Assembly: GCA_963575745.1 (NCBI GenBank)
Contig: CAUYUJ010004591.1
Span: forward strand, 37,501-68,533
Length of the DNA: 31,033 nt
Origin: Prorocentrum cordatum
Lineage: Eukaryota > Sar > Dinophyceae > Prorocentrales > Prorocentraceae
Reading direction: 5' to 3'
In this document: positions 16,943 to 27,515 of the stretch, piece after piece
Position numbering within the stretch: the first letter of the stretch is position 1
Layout: each line of letters opens with the position of its first letter
Program-made: the position numbers and the translations under genes
The notes under the pieces: generated by a model
Seen by the model: only the letters and a program-made list of their open reading frames with translations
Told to the model about the DNA's origin: nothing
Database searches by the model: none

Positions 16943-17040
16943 TTCCCGGAGAGCTCGCTGAGAGCTACAGGGTTTAAGATTAGAAGCCGGACGGTGGCGG
17001 TGCCCGCCAGGTGCTCTTCCACGGCGCCCCACAAGCCTCG
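16943..17040 (+). mobile_element. Family C 5' fragment C22
   Basis: 5' TTCCCGGAGAGC and about 85 bp of C body, then cut where a reverse B tail begins. Confidence 0.8.
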
Positions 17041-17445
17041 CACTTGTAAGCGTCCAAAACCCGGATAGCGAAGCCAAGCGCGGAACGCCGCACGGGGACT
17101 TCTGCCAAGCCGCCTGAAACGATGCGCGGGACGCTGGAAACCTCGCAGGAGACGCTTGCAGGGGCGCCGTTTACGATGCGTGGGGCCCTGCAAAGCGCGC
17201 AAGGAAGATCTGCCTAGAAGCCTGGAAGAACTGCCGAAGCTCTTCCGAAGCTCTGCCGAAGCGCTTCGCGCACCCTGGAGCCACGCGTATTGGGAAACGC
17301 TAGGAAGCCACGCTCCCGGACCCGCTGCCGGTTCCGGCAAGTTCCTGCGGGGATCGTGGACCGGCGGAGGTGGGCGTGTGCTCCTCACTACCCACCGCCG
17401 GCTTCTTATCTGAAACCCTCAGCTCTCCAAGGAGCTATCCGGGAA
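17041..17445 (-). mobile_element. Family B element, complete
   Basis: Reversed tail ACTTGTAAGCGTCCAAAA, CCCGGATAGC 17060-17069, GCTATCCGGG 17434-17443. Almost the same as 6435-6838. Contains GGCAAGTTCCTGCGG uninterrupted, the empty version of the site holding A2+A3. Confidence 0.88.
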
Positions 17446-17638
17446 AAACCTCCGGTGAGCCGGCAACGAGTCCGGGGGCGCTCCCGGCAAGCCTCCAAGC
17501 GTGCCTGCACGCGTGCCGGCACGCGTGGAAGCGTTCCGGGTAACGCTTCAGCAGCGCTGCAGGGGGGCTCCCCCGAGCTCTCCAGCAAAGATTTCCTGCC
17601 CGGGAGAGTAACTCGTAGAGCTTCCCTTAGCAAGTTAT
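17446..17638 (+). mobile_element. Family C internal fragment C23 and A 5' scrap
   Basis: 17450-17608 is a forward C interior (central palindrome near 17497-17527, GCAGCGCTGCAGG, AAGATTTCCTGCCCG) without either end. 17610-17638 is the first part of an A 5' module, cut at AAGTTAT. Confidence 0.72.
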
Positions 17639-18060
17639 TCCCGGATAGCTCCTTGGAGAGCTGAGGGTTTCAGATAAGAAGCCGGAGGTGGGTGGTGAGG
17701 GAGACACGCCCACCTCCGCCGGTCCACGATTCTCGCAGCAGGTTGCCGGAGTTCGCAGCGTGTCCGGGAGCGTGGCTTCCTAGCTTTTCCCAATACGCGT
17801 GGCTCCAGGGTGCGCGAGACGCTTCGGCAGAGCTCTGGAAGAGCTTCGGCAGTTCTTCCAGGCACCTAGGCAGATCCCCCTTGCGTGCTTTGCAGGACCC
17901 CACGCATCGTAAACGGCGCCCCTGCAAGCGTCCCCTGCGAGGTTTCCAGCGTCCCGCGCATCGTTTCGATCGGCACTGCAGAGGTCCCCGTGCGGCGTTC
18001 TGAGCGCTTCGCGCTCCGCGCCCTGGCTTCGCTGAGTGGCCGCGGGACGCTTACAAGTTG
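17639..18060 (+). mobile_element. Family B copy with decayed 3' end
   Basis: 5' TCCCGGATAGC, full body. The inner repeat region reads GCTGAGTGGCCGCGGGACGC in place of GCTATCCGGG plus tail, so the 3' IR is destroyed. Ends GCTTACAAGT. Confidence 0.8.
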
Positions 18061-18161
18061 CTTGAAGCTTTTAAAAAAAAAAAAAAAATCCGGGGCGTCG
18101 TGTCTCCGGGGCAAGAAATCTCGACGGAACCCTTGTGTGACTTTTTGGTAGGTTGAACATT
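18061..18161 (+). other. A16 tract and A leader fragment
   Basis: 18073-18088 is 16 A residues. 18110-18161 matches the family A leader start (GGCAAGAAATCTCGACGG, TTTTTGGTAGGTTGAAC). The intervening GC-rich bases (CCGGGGCGTCGTGTCTCCG) are unassigned. Confidence 0.6.
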
Positions 18162-18301
18162 TCCCGAAAGCTCGAGATCTAAAGGTTTAAAAAAGAAAGC
18201 TGGTCGAATGTGGTGCCCGCCAGCACCCATCTCCGCGTCAGAATCCCGCAGATACTCGCTCGACACGGCGCTGGCCCGACAGAATCTTTCCGGCATGTTT
18301 T
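18162..18301 (+). mobile_element. Family C 5' fragment C24, decayed
   Basis: 5' TCCCGAAAGCTCGAGATC, then diverged C body (GGTGCCCGCCAGCACCC, ATCTCCGCGTCAGAATC), ending at TTTCCGGCATGTTTTT where B begins. Confidence 0.68.
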
Positions 18302-18700
18302 TCCCGGATAGCTCCTTGGAGAGCTAAGGGTTTCAGATAAGAAGCCGGCGGTGGGTGGTGAGGAGGACACGCCCACCTCCGCCGGTCCACGATTCTCGCA
18401 GCGCCCTGCCGGAAGTTGCAGCGGGTCCGGGAGCGTGGCTTCCTAGCGTTTCCCAATACGCGTGCTCCAGGGTGCGCGAAGCGCTTCGGCAGAGCTTCGG
18501 AAGAGCTTCGGCAGTTCTTCCAGGCTCCTAGGCAGATCTTCCTTGCGCGCTTTGCAGGGCCCCACGCATCGTAAACGGCGCCCCTGCAATCGTCTCCTGC
18601 GAGGTTTCCAGCGTCCCGCGCATCGTTTCAGGCGGCCTGGCAGAGGTCCCCGTGCGGCGTTCCGCGCTTGGCTTCGCTATCCGGGTTTTGGACGCTTACA
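18302..18700 (+). mobile_element. Family B element, complete body
   Basis: 5' TCCCGGATAGC, inner repeat GCTATCCGGG 18676-18685, tail TTTTGGACGCTTACA. Nearly identical to the consensus B. Confidence 0.87.
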
Positions 18701-19022
18701 TCCCTGCGTCCCTTCAAAGGCGTGCAAGGCACGCGCGGCAGCGTTTAACCGTAGAGCCTTCCCTTAGCTAGGTTATAGCTGGAAGCTAAGATAAAATTCC
18801 GGCGCGCTGGAGAGCTAGGTTGGCTCGAAAAAATAACTGAACTTTCAGCAACTTTTTGTCGTTGAAAACTTTGTTCACGAAATTGAACCATTCGTATAGA
18901 GCTCTAGTACTTGTTTCCCGTGATGTTCATCTAATTTCCGCTGGGCGCGTCTTGATCTCACTCGATCGGGTAACTGGTAACCTTTTACTGCCAAAAAGCA
19001 CACTGGCAGGATCGGCCGTTTC

Positions 19023-20123
19023 GAGTCATCTTGATACGCGTTGTCGGTATTTTGTACTTAACTCGAGCTGTAGGACAGCTACAGAGCTGGTAAGCACAGC
19101 TATCGCACTCAGAATCATCAGGCGCGTTCGCCTGTTGAATCGATAGGTCTGAACTCGGTCTGCTAGCCGAGCTAGGCCCGCAAACCTATTCGTATTATTC
19201 GAGTTAACTTGATACGCGTTGTCGATATTTTCTACTTAACTCGAGCTGCAGGGCAGCTACAGTGCTGGTAAGGACACCTATCGCACTCAGAATCATTAGG
19301 CGCGTTCTTCTGTTGAATCTATAGGTCTGAACTCGGTCTGCTAGCCGAGCTAGGTCCGCAAACCTATTCGTATTATTCGAGTCAACTTGATCCGCGTTGT
19401 CGGTATTTTCTACTTAACTCGAGCTGTAGGGCAGCTACAGTGCTGGTAAGCACACCTATCGCACTCAGAATCATCAGGCGCGTTCTCCTGTTGAATCCGT
19501 AGGTCTGAACTCGGTCTCCTAGCCGAGCTAGGTCCGCAAACCTATTCGTATCATTCGAGTTAACTTGATACGCATGGTGGGTATTTTCTACTTAACTCGA
19601 GCTGCAGGGCAGCTACAGTGCTGGTAAGCACACCTATCGCACTCAGAATCATCAGGCGCGTTCGCCTCACGACTCCAGAGGTCTGAACTCGGTCTGCTAG
19701 CCGAGCTAGGTCCGCAAATCTATTCGTATTATTCGAGTCACCTTGACAAACGCTCTCGGTATTTTGTGTAGTCAACTCGAGCTGTAAGCAGCTACAGAGT
19801 CTACAGTCACAGAAATCGATTGAGAATTATCGGGCGCGGTTGTCTGTTGTATCGAGAGCTCTGAACTCGGCCTGCTGCCCGAGCTAGGTTCGCGAACTAT
19901 TCGTATTGTCCGAATTATCGTGAACAGTGCTTTCAATGTTCTGCACTCAACTCGTGCTGGGGGAGGGCTACAGTGCTGCGGGTCATAGAACGATTTCCAC
20001 ACATCAGGCGCGTTCGTTAGTCGATTCGAGAGCTCAGAACTTGGTCTGTTGCTCGAAACAGGTCCGCGAAACTATTATATTATTCGAGTCATCCTGAGAG
20101 ATGCTGTCGGTTTACTGCACTTA
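19023..20123 (+). repeat. 178-bp satellite array of A6
   Basis: Monomers start at 19023, 19201, 19379, 19557, 19735, 19912 and 20086. Four spacings are exactly 178, then 177 and 174. Types are a, a, a, a, b, c, d (interrupted). Confidence 0.92.
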
Positions 20124-21244
20124 ACTGGGCGCCGGCGGTAAACCGTCAACCTTTCTTACCGCCGGGGGACTCGTAGAGCTTCCTGACAATATATAATGTG
20201 GAAAATAATTTCAGAGAGCGACTAGTTTTTCAGCCCAAGCGATTATAAACCTCTCAAGATGACTCTAACAAAACAAACGAACAGTTGTCCAATCGAGCTC
20301 GAGTATGAAACCGAGCTCAGACCTCTGAATGCGACAGGCGGACGCGTCTAATGTCTGCGGATCGATTCCTGTGATTACCAGCTCTGAAGCCCCCCATACA
20401 GCTTGAGTTAAGTGCAGAAAACCGAGAGTACCTCTCAGGATGACTCGAATAATACAACAGTTTCGCGGATCTCGTTCGAGCAGCTTTCCGAGTTCCGAGC
20501 TCTCGGTTCGACGAACGGACGCGCCTGATGTCTCGAAATCGATTCCTGTGACGAGCAGCACTGTCACCCTCCCCCAGCACGATTTAAGTACAGAAAACCG
20601 AGAGCACTTCTCAAGATGACTCGAACAATACGAATAGGTTCGCGAACCTAGCTCGGGGAGCAGGCCGAGTTCAGAGCTCTCGATTCAACAGACGAACGCG
20701 CCTGATAATTCTCAATCGGTTTATGTGATTATCAGCTCTGTGGCTGCCCTAAAGATCGAGTTAAGTACGAAAAACCGAGAGCGTGTGCTACAATGACTCG
20801 AATAATACGAATAGGTTTGTGACCCTAGCTCGGCTACCAGGCCGAGTTCAGACTTCTGCATGCAACAGGCAAACGCGCCTGATCATTCTGAATGCATTAG
20901 CTGTGTTAACCAGCTCTCTAGTCGTCCTGAAGCTCGAGTTATCTTCAGAAAACCGACAGCGCGTATCAAGATGAGTCGAAACGGCCGTTCCCGCCTGCCT
21001 GCTTTTTGGCCGTCAAAGTTACCCGATCGAGCTGAGATCAAGATGGCGAGCGGGAATAAGATCGAATATCATGGGAAAAAATACTAGAGCTCTAACGAAT
21101 GGTTGAATTTCGAGAACCAAATTTTCAACCGACCAAAAGTCAGCAAAAGTTCCGTCGAGATTTTTCTTGCCAACTAGCTCTCCAGCGCGCCGGAATTACT
21201 CTTAAGCTTCCAGTAAGAACTTGCTAAGGGAAGCTCTACGAGTT
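20124..21244 (-). mobile_element. Family A element copy A7, nested in A6
   Basis: Complete minimal reverse copy. It has a hairpin tail 20124-20168, an inverted repeat 20169-20183, a satellite to about 20976, a leader and a 5' module ending CGAGTT at 21244. In forward reading the flanks are CCCGAGT and TAAGTGCAG, which join to the intact monomer sequence CCCGAGTTAAGTGCAG. Insertion between T and T with no duplication. Confidence 0.9.
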
Positions 21245-21246
21245 AC

Positions 21247-21445
21247 TCGGGCTGTAGAGGGGCTGCAGGGCTTGTAATCACATGAGTCGATTCGCAGACA
21301 TCAGACGCGTCCGCCTGTCGCATTGAGAGGTCTAAACTCGGTCTGATCAGACGCGTCCGCTTGTCGCATTCAGAGGTCAAAACATATTCACTATGAGTCA
21401 GAATGTTGGTAGGTGCTCTCGGTTTTCTCAACTCAAGTCGAGCTT
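21247..21445 (+). repeat. A6 3' variant region with the empty poly(A) site
   Basis: Nearly identical to 3436-3716 of A2 except that the poly(A) insert and one ATATTCACT are absent. Includes the doubled CAGACGCGTCCGC segment and GAATGTTGGTAGGTGCTC. Confidence 0.88.
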
Positions 21446-21509
21446 GGAAGCTCTACGAGTTCCCCGGCGGTAACCAAGGTTGACGGTTTACCGCCGGCGC
21501 CCAGTCTGG

Positions 21510-21542
21510 CAGCGCTGCAGCAGCGCTGCAGCAGCGCTGCAG
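21510..21542. repeat. Three tandem 11-bp units
   Basis: CAGCGCTGCAG repeated exactly three times. Other C copies have one such motif here, so this is a local slippage expansion of a palindromic segment. Confidence 0.85.
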
Positions 21543-21685
21543 GAAAACTTGCCGGGGCGCCGGAGAAGCTGTGCGAGAGCGTTGCACGGCTCGCACGGAA
21601 AGCTTTCTGGTGTGTTAGCCCTATGCTCTCCGGGTTTCGAACGCTATCATTCCCGGAGAGCTCGCGGAGAGCTAGAGGGTTTAAG

Positions 21686-22874
21686 ACTGGGCGCCGGCGG
21701 TAAACCGTCAACCTTTCTTACCGCCGGGGGACTCGTAGAGCTTCCTGACAATATATAATGTGGAAAAGAATTTCAGAGAACGACTAGTTTTTCAGCCCAA
21801 GTGATTATAGACCTCTGAAGATGACTCTAACAAAACAAACGAACAGTTTTCCAATCGAGCTCGAGTATGAAACCGAGTTCAGACCTCTGAATGCGACAGG
21901 CGGACGCGTCTGATGTTGCAGATCGATTCCTGTGATTACCAGCTCTGCAGCCTCCCGTACAGCCTGAGTTCAGTGCAGAAAAGCGAGAGTACCTCTCAGA
22001 AAGACTCGAATAATACAACAGTTTCGCGGATCTCGTTCGAGCAGCAGACCGAGTTCCGAGCTCTCGGTTCGACGAACGGACGCGCCTGATGTCTCGAAAT
22101 CGATTCCTGTGACCAGCAGCACTGTAGCCCTCAAGTACAGAAAACCGAGAGCACTTCTCAAGATGACTCGAATAATACCAATAGGTTCGCGAACCTAGCT
22201 CGGGGAGCAGGCCGAGTTCAGAGCTCTTGATTCAACAGACGAGCGCGCCTGATAATTCTCAATCGATTTCTGTGATTATCAGCTCTGTGGCTGCCCTACA
22301 GATCGAGTTAAGTACGAAAAACTGAGAGCGTCTGCTACAATGACTCGAATAATACGAATAGGTTTGCGACCCTAGCTCGGCTAGCAGACCGAGTTCAGAC
22401 CTCTGGATTCAACAGGCGAACGCGCCTAATCATTCTGAATGCATTAGCTGTGCTGAACAGCTCTGTAGTTGTGCTGAAGCTCGAGTTATCTTGAGAAAAC
22501 CGAAAGCGCGTATCGAGATGACTCGAAACGGCCGTTCCCGCCGGGACGCTTTTTGGCCTTCAAACTTTTTGATCTTCAAAGTCCCCGATCGAGCTGAGAT
22601 CAATATGGCGGGCGGGAATAAGTGGCGAGCGGAAAATAGATCGAATATCACGGGAAAAATACTAGGATAGGGGCTAAGGGATGGAGAGAACTAGGAATAA
22701 GGAGAGGTGTTGTGGGTAGCTCTAACGAATGGGCAAATTTTGAGAACGAAATTTTCAACCGACCAAAAGTCAGCAAAAGGTCCGTCGAGATTTTTCTTGC
22801 CAACTAGCTCTCCAGCTCCCCGGAATTACTCTTAAGCTTCCAGCAATAACTTGCTAAGGGAAGCTCTACGAGTT
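21686..22874 (-). mobile_element. Family A element copy A8, nested in C
   Basis: Complete reverse copy. It has a hairpin tail 21686-21730, an inverted repeat 21731-21745, a satellite to about 22523, a leader and a 5' module 22804-22874 with GGAAGCTCTACGAGT 22859-22873. In forward reading the flanks are TTCTAAT and CTTAAACC, so the 5' flank is T and the 3' flank C. The leader carries a 52-bp insert and a small duplication around 22560-22645. Confidence 0.88.
22666..22717 (+). repeat. 52-bp purine-rich insert in the A8 leader
   Basis: Between ATACTAG and AGCTCTAACGAATG, which are contiguous in other A copies, there are 52 purine-rich bases (GGGGCTAAGGGATGG, GGAGAGGTGTTGTGGG). They resemble no other sequence in the window. 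Confidence 0.8.
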
Positions 22875-23143
22875 ATTAGAAGCCGGACGGCGGTGGTGTT
22901 CGCCAGCAGCCCATCTTCGCCGGTCCAGAATCCCCGCAGCGGTTCGTTCGAGCCGGCAGCTGGTCCGGGAGAGCTTCCGGCAAGCTTCCAAGCGAGCCTG
23001 CACGCGTGCAGGCACGCGTGGCGGCGTTTCTGGCAGCGCTTCCGCAGCGCCGCAGGGGAGCTCTCCAGAGCGCCAGAAGAGCTTTGCGAGAGCGTTGCAC
23101 GGCTCGTTTCCCTTTGCTTTCCGGGTTTGGAACGCGACCAAGT

Positions 23144-23563
23144 TCCCGGATAGCTCTTTGGAGAGCTAAGGGTTTCAGAGAGGAAGCGGGAGGTGGATGG
23201 TGAGGGGGACACGCCCACTTCTGCCGGTCCACGATCCTCGCAGCGAGTTGCCGGGGGTTGCAGCAGGTCCGGGAGCGTGGCTTCCTAGCGTTTCCCAAGA
23301 CGCGTGGCTCAAGGGTGCGCGAAGCGCTTCGGCAGAGCTTCGGCAGAGCTTCGCCAGTGCTCGCAGGCTCCTAGGCAGAGGTGTCGTGGTAGGTTTCACA
23401 GAGCCCCGCGCGTCGTAAAAGAAGTCCTCGCAGGCGTTTCCTGCGAGGTCTCCAGCGCCCCACGCATCGTTCCAGGCGGCCTGGCAGAGGTCGCCGTGCG
23501 GCGCTTTGGAGCGCTCTGCGCTTCGCGCCTTGCCTCGCTATGCGAGTTCTGGACGCTTACATG
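23144..23563 (+). mobile_element. Family B variant copy (B')
   Basis: 5' TCCCGGATAGC, inner repeat decayed to GCTATGCGAG, tail TTCTGGACGCTTACATG. With its C neighbour it duplicates the C21-B' order of 16196-16920 at high identity, so the pair was copied as a block. Confidence 0.85.
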
Positions 23564-23818
23564 TTCCCGGATAGCTCCTTGAGCGCTGAGGGTTTCAGAT
23601 AAGAAGCCGGCGGTGGGTGGTGAGGAGCACACGACCACCTCCGCCGGTCCACGATTCTCGGCGGAAGTTGCCGGTCCCGGCAGCGTGTTCCGGGAGCTCT
23701 CCATGCACGCGTCCACGCGTGCCTGCACGCGTGTAGGCACGCGTGGAAGCGTCGCTGGCAGCGGTTCAGGGGCGCTCCAGGCACGCGTGCAGGCGTACCT
23801 GCACGCGTGCAGGAAAGT
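23564..23818 (+). mobile_element. B 5' end fused to C centre
   Basis: B 5' end (TCCCGGATAGCTCC to CCACGATTCTCG, about 23672) continues as a C centre with long palindrome near 23713-23746 and further ACGCGTGCAGG repeats to 23813. A6-like host remnant; the W terminus starts after AAAGT. Confidence 0.75.
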
Positions 23819-24026
23819 AACTCGTAGAGCTTCCCTTAGCAAGTTATACCTCGTAGAGCTCTTCGGCATCGATGAGCTAGAGGAATTCGGGCGCTGGGTG
23901 GAGCTAGTAACTCGTAGAGCTTCCCTTAGCTAGTTATAGCTGGAAGCTTAGAGTAATTCCGGCGCGCCCCAGAGCTAGTAACTCTTAGAGCTTCCCTTAG
24001 CAAGTTATTGCTGGAAGCTTAAGAGT

Positions 24027-25152
24027 AACTCGTAGAGCTTCCCTTAGCAAGTTATTGCTGGAAGCTTAAGAGTAATTCCGGGGAGCTGGAGAGCTAGTTG
24101 GCAACAAAAATCTCGACGGACCTTTTGGTGACTTTTGGTCGGTTGAAAAATTTGTTCTCGAAATTTGACCATTCGTTAGAGCTCTAGTATTTTTTCTCAT
24201 GATATTCGATCTTATTCCCGCTCGCCATCTTGATCTCAGCTCGATCGGGTAACTTTGAAGGCCAAAAAGCACACGGGCGGGAACGGCCGTTTCGAGTCAT
24301 CTTGATACGCGCTGTCGGTTTTCTCAAGATGACTCGAGCTTCAGGAAAGCTGCAGAGCTGGTAAGCACAGGTAATGCATCTAGAATGATCAGGCGCGTTC
24401 GCCTGTTCAATCCAGAGGTCTGAACTCGGTCTGCTAGCGGAGCTAGGGTCGCAAACCTATTCGTATTATACGAGTCATTGTAGCAGACGCTCTCGGTTTT
24501 TCGTACTTAACTCGATCTGTAGGGCAGCCAGAGAGCTGATAATCACAGAAATCGATTCGAAATTATCAGGCGCGTTCGTCTGTCGAGTCTAGAGCTCTGT
24601 ACTCGGCCTGCAACCCGAGCTAGGTTCGGAAACCGATTGGTATTGTTCGAGTCATCTTGAGAAAAGCTCTCGGTTTTCTGTACTCAAATCGTGCTGGGGG
24701 AGGGCTACAGTGCTGCTGGTCACAGGAATCGATTGCGAGACATCAGACGCGTCCGTTCGTCGAACCGAGAGTTCGGAACTCGGTCTGCTGCTCGAACGAG
24801 ATCCGCGAAACTGCCGTATTATTCGAGTCATCCAGAGAGGTACTCTCGGTTTTCTACACTTAACTCAGGCAGTATGGGGGCTGGAAAGCTGGTAATCAGA
24901 GGAATTGATCCGCAGACATGAGCGCGTTCGCCTGTCGCATTCAGAGGTCCGAACTCGGTTTTATACTCGAGCTTGATTGGAAAACTGTGCGTTTCTTTTG
25001 TTAGAGTCTTCAGAGGTCAAAAAATTGGCGCACTACTCAAAACTAGACCGTTTTCTCATGAAATTCGTTTACCACAGTATATAATTGCAGAAAGCGCTAC
25101 GAGTCCCACCGGCGTAAGAAAAGGTTGACGGTTTAAGCCGCCGGCGTCCCAT
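24027..25152 (+). mobile_element. Family A element V, nested in X
   Basis: Complete minimal copy: 5' module 24027-24097, leader to 24293, satellite from 24294 with units at 24472, 24649 and 24825. Decayed 3' inverted repeat (GAAAGCGCTACGAGT) and hairpin (CACCGGCGTAAG ... TTTAAGCCGCCGG) ending CCCAT. Confidence 0.84.
24294..25085 (+). repeat. Satellite array of V
   Basis: Units a 24294 (178), b 24472 (177), c 24649 (176), d 24825, then a partial AT-rich e. Minimal composition. Confidence 0.86.
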
Positions 25153-25217
25153 TACCCGTTCGTAGAGCTCTTCGACTAGGATGGCTACATATGAATCGGC
25201 GCAGGGTGGACCTTAGT

Positions 25218-26855
25218 AACTCGTAGAAGCTTCCCATATGCAAGTTATTAGCGGAAAGCTTAAGGTATTCCGGCGCTGGAGAGCAAGTTGGCAAGAAAAA
25301 ACTCGACGGACCTTTTGCTGACTTTTGGTCGGTTGAAAATTTTGTTCTCAAAATTTGACAATTCGTTAGAGCTCTAGTATTTTTTCCCATGAAATTCGAT
25401 CTTATTCCTGCTCGCCATCTTGATCTCAGCTCGATCGGGTAACTTTGAAGGCCAAAAAGCAGGCAGGCGGGAACGGCCGTTTCGAGTCATCTTGATACGT
25501 GTTGTCGGTATTTTGTACTTAACTCGAGCTGTAGGGCTGCTACAGAGCTGATAAGCACACCTATCGCACTCAGAATCATCAGGCGCGTTCGTCTGTTGAA
25601 CCGAGAGGTCTGAACTCGGTCTGCTACCCGAGCTAGGTCCGCAAACCTATTCGTAATATTCGGGTCAACTTGATACCCGTGGTCGGTATTTTCTGCTTAA
25701 CTCGAGGTCTAGGGCAGCTACAGTGCTGGTCAGCACACCTATCGCACTCAGAATCATCAGGCGCGTTCGCCTGTCGAATCCATAGGTCTAAACTCGGTCT
25801 GCTAGCTGGTCTAGGTCCGCAAATCTATTCGCATTATTCGAGTTATCTTGACAAACGCTCTCGGATTTCTGTACTTAACTCGAGCTGCAGGGCAGCTACA
25901 GAGCCTATAGTCACATAAATCGATTGGAAATCATCGGGCGCGTTTCTCTGTTGTATCGAGAGCTCTGAACTCGGCCTGCTGCCCGAGCTAGGTTCGCGAA
26001 ACTATTCGTAATATTCGAGTCAACTTGATACGCGTGGTCGGTATTTTCTGCTTAACTCGAGGTCTAGGGTAGCTACAGTGCTGGTAAGCACAGCTATCGC
26101 GTTCAGAATTATCATGCGCGTTCGCCTGTCGAATCGAGAGGTCTGAACTCGGTCTGCAGCTGAGCTAGGTCCGCAAACCTATTCGTATTATCCGCGTCAT
26201 CTTGATAGACGCTCTCGGTTTTTCGTACTTAACTCGAGCTCTAGGGCAGCTACAGGGCTCATAGTGACAGAGATCGATGGAAAATCATCAATCGCGTTCG
26301 TCTATTGAAGCAAGAGCTCTGAACTCGGCCTGCTGCCCGAGCTAGGTTCGCGAAACTATTCGTATTGTGCGAATGATCTTACGTGCTCTGAATTTTCTGC
26401 ACCCAACTCGTGCTGGGGGAGGGCTACAGTGCTGGGGGTCACATATATCGTTTTCTACACATCGGGCGCGTTTTCCGGTCGATTCCAGAGCTCGGAACTC
26501 GGTCTGCTGCTCGAACTAGGTTCGCAAAACTATTATATTATTCGAGTCGATACTGTGAATTTTCTGCACTTAACTCGGGCTGTAGGGTGGCTCCATGGCT
26601 GGGAATCAGATGAGTGGATTCGCAGACATCAGACGCGTCCGCCTGTCGCATTCAGAGGTCTGAACTCGGTTTCATACTCGAACTGGGTTGCGAAACTGTT
26701 TGTTTTTTTGATAGCGGAATCTTGAGAGCTCCCAAATCGCTTGGGCTTAAAAAAACAGTAGTTCTTTGGAGTTTTTTCCAAAGTATATATTGTCAGGAAG
26801 CTCTACGAGTCCCCCGGCGGTAAGAAAGGTTGACGGTTTACCGCCGGCGCCCAGT
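25218..26855 (+). mobile_element. Family A element Y1, nested in Z1
   Basis: 5' module from 25218 (AACTCGTAGAAGC), leader to 25483, expanded satellite, 3' inverted repeat 26796-26810, hairpin tail ending CCCAGT at 26855. Flanks TTAGT and TGGCCGACC rejoin to the D sequence. Confidence 0.88.
25484..26795 (+). repeat. Satellite array of Y1 with a duplicated a-b pair
   Basis: Unit starts 25484 (a), 25662 (a), 25840 (b), 26017 (a), 26194 (b), 26371 (c), 26544 (d), then partial e. Spacings 178, 178, 177, 177, 177, 173. The only array here in which b is followed by a again. Confidence 0.88.
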
Positions 26856-27486
26856 TGGCCGACCCGACCAAAAGAGACAATGTGTTAACCTGGGGTCGGT
26901 TTTTGAAACTTTGTGCAAGATTTGACAATTCGTTTTCAGAAAACGGATTTTTCTCACGTACAGTAAGCTATGGCGCACCTGATGGTAAATTTCCAGGGCT
27001 CTAGGGACAATATTACTGTCAAAAGACTTGCAGGAACCGACTTTACCTGCAGTGCAGTTAGGCAGGTGACGGTGGTTGGCTTTACTTAACTCGAGCTGTC
27101 AGCAAGCTACAGACCTCTCACGCACACCAGTCGATGCAGAATGATCTGGCGCGTCACACTGGAAGCTCGAGAGTTCCTAGAAATGGCTGAGTCAGGAGTT
27201 ATGCTCGAAATACTGTCTCTATGTATGCGTGTTGCGAACGATGTTTCGATGATAACTCGAGCTGAGTGCATGCTATGCATGCCAGGTGTATTCCAATCGA
27301 AGCAGCGACATGCGAGACATCGAATGGGAGCCTCAAGAGTGCCCAAATTGATTAGAATTTTCAAAATCAATGAAAAATATCGATTTGTACAATTTTGTAT
27401 TTTTTGTGTCGGATGATTTTTTTCTAATTTATATCCATCTATGGGTGACCTAGAGAGTTCTGGTGCATTTTTGTCGACGCAGAATG

Positions 27487-27515
27487 GTCTCGCGCTCTCA
27501 CTGAGAGCGCGAGAC
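27487..27515. repeat. Perfect 13-bp hairpin in D body
   Basis: GTCTCGCGCTCTC (27487-27499), loop ACT, then GAGAGCGCGAGAC (27503-27515). It lies where a satellite-like unit has its CAGGCG/CGCCTG pair, so it may be an elaborated version of that stem. Confidence 0.88.

Larger units (their letters stand above)
18747..21505 (+). mobile_element. Family A element copy A6, split by A7
   Basis: 5' module from 18747 (AACCGTAGAGCC, stem arms AGCTA/TAGCT), leader to about 19022, satellite from 19023. The d monomer is broken at 20123 by reverse element A7 and resumes at 21245 (ACTCGGGCTGTAGAGG). The 3' inverted repeat is at about 21446-21460 and the hairpin tail ends CCCAGT at 21505. It shares four type-a units and the variant 3' region with A2, so the two are sister copies. 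Confidence 0.87.
18701..21650 (+). mobile_element. Family C element split by A6
   Basis: 18701-18746 is a C centre ending GGCAGCGTTT. C resumes at 21506 as CTGGCAGCGCTGC and continues to inner repeat GCTCTCCGGG (about 21625-21634) and tail ending at 21650. The intact site GCGTTTCTGGCAGCGC is visible in C21 near 16379-16394. Confidence 0.78.
21651..23143 (+). mobile_element. Family C element split by A8
   Basis: 5' TCCCGGAGAGCTCGCGG to GGTTTAAG (21685). It resumes at 22875 as ATTAGAAGCCGGACGG, with inner repeat GCTTTCCGGG 23116-23125 and tail ending CCAAGT at 23143. C21 shows the uninterrupted TTTAAGATTAGAAGCC. Confidence 0.85.
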
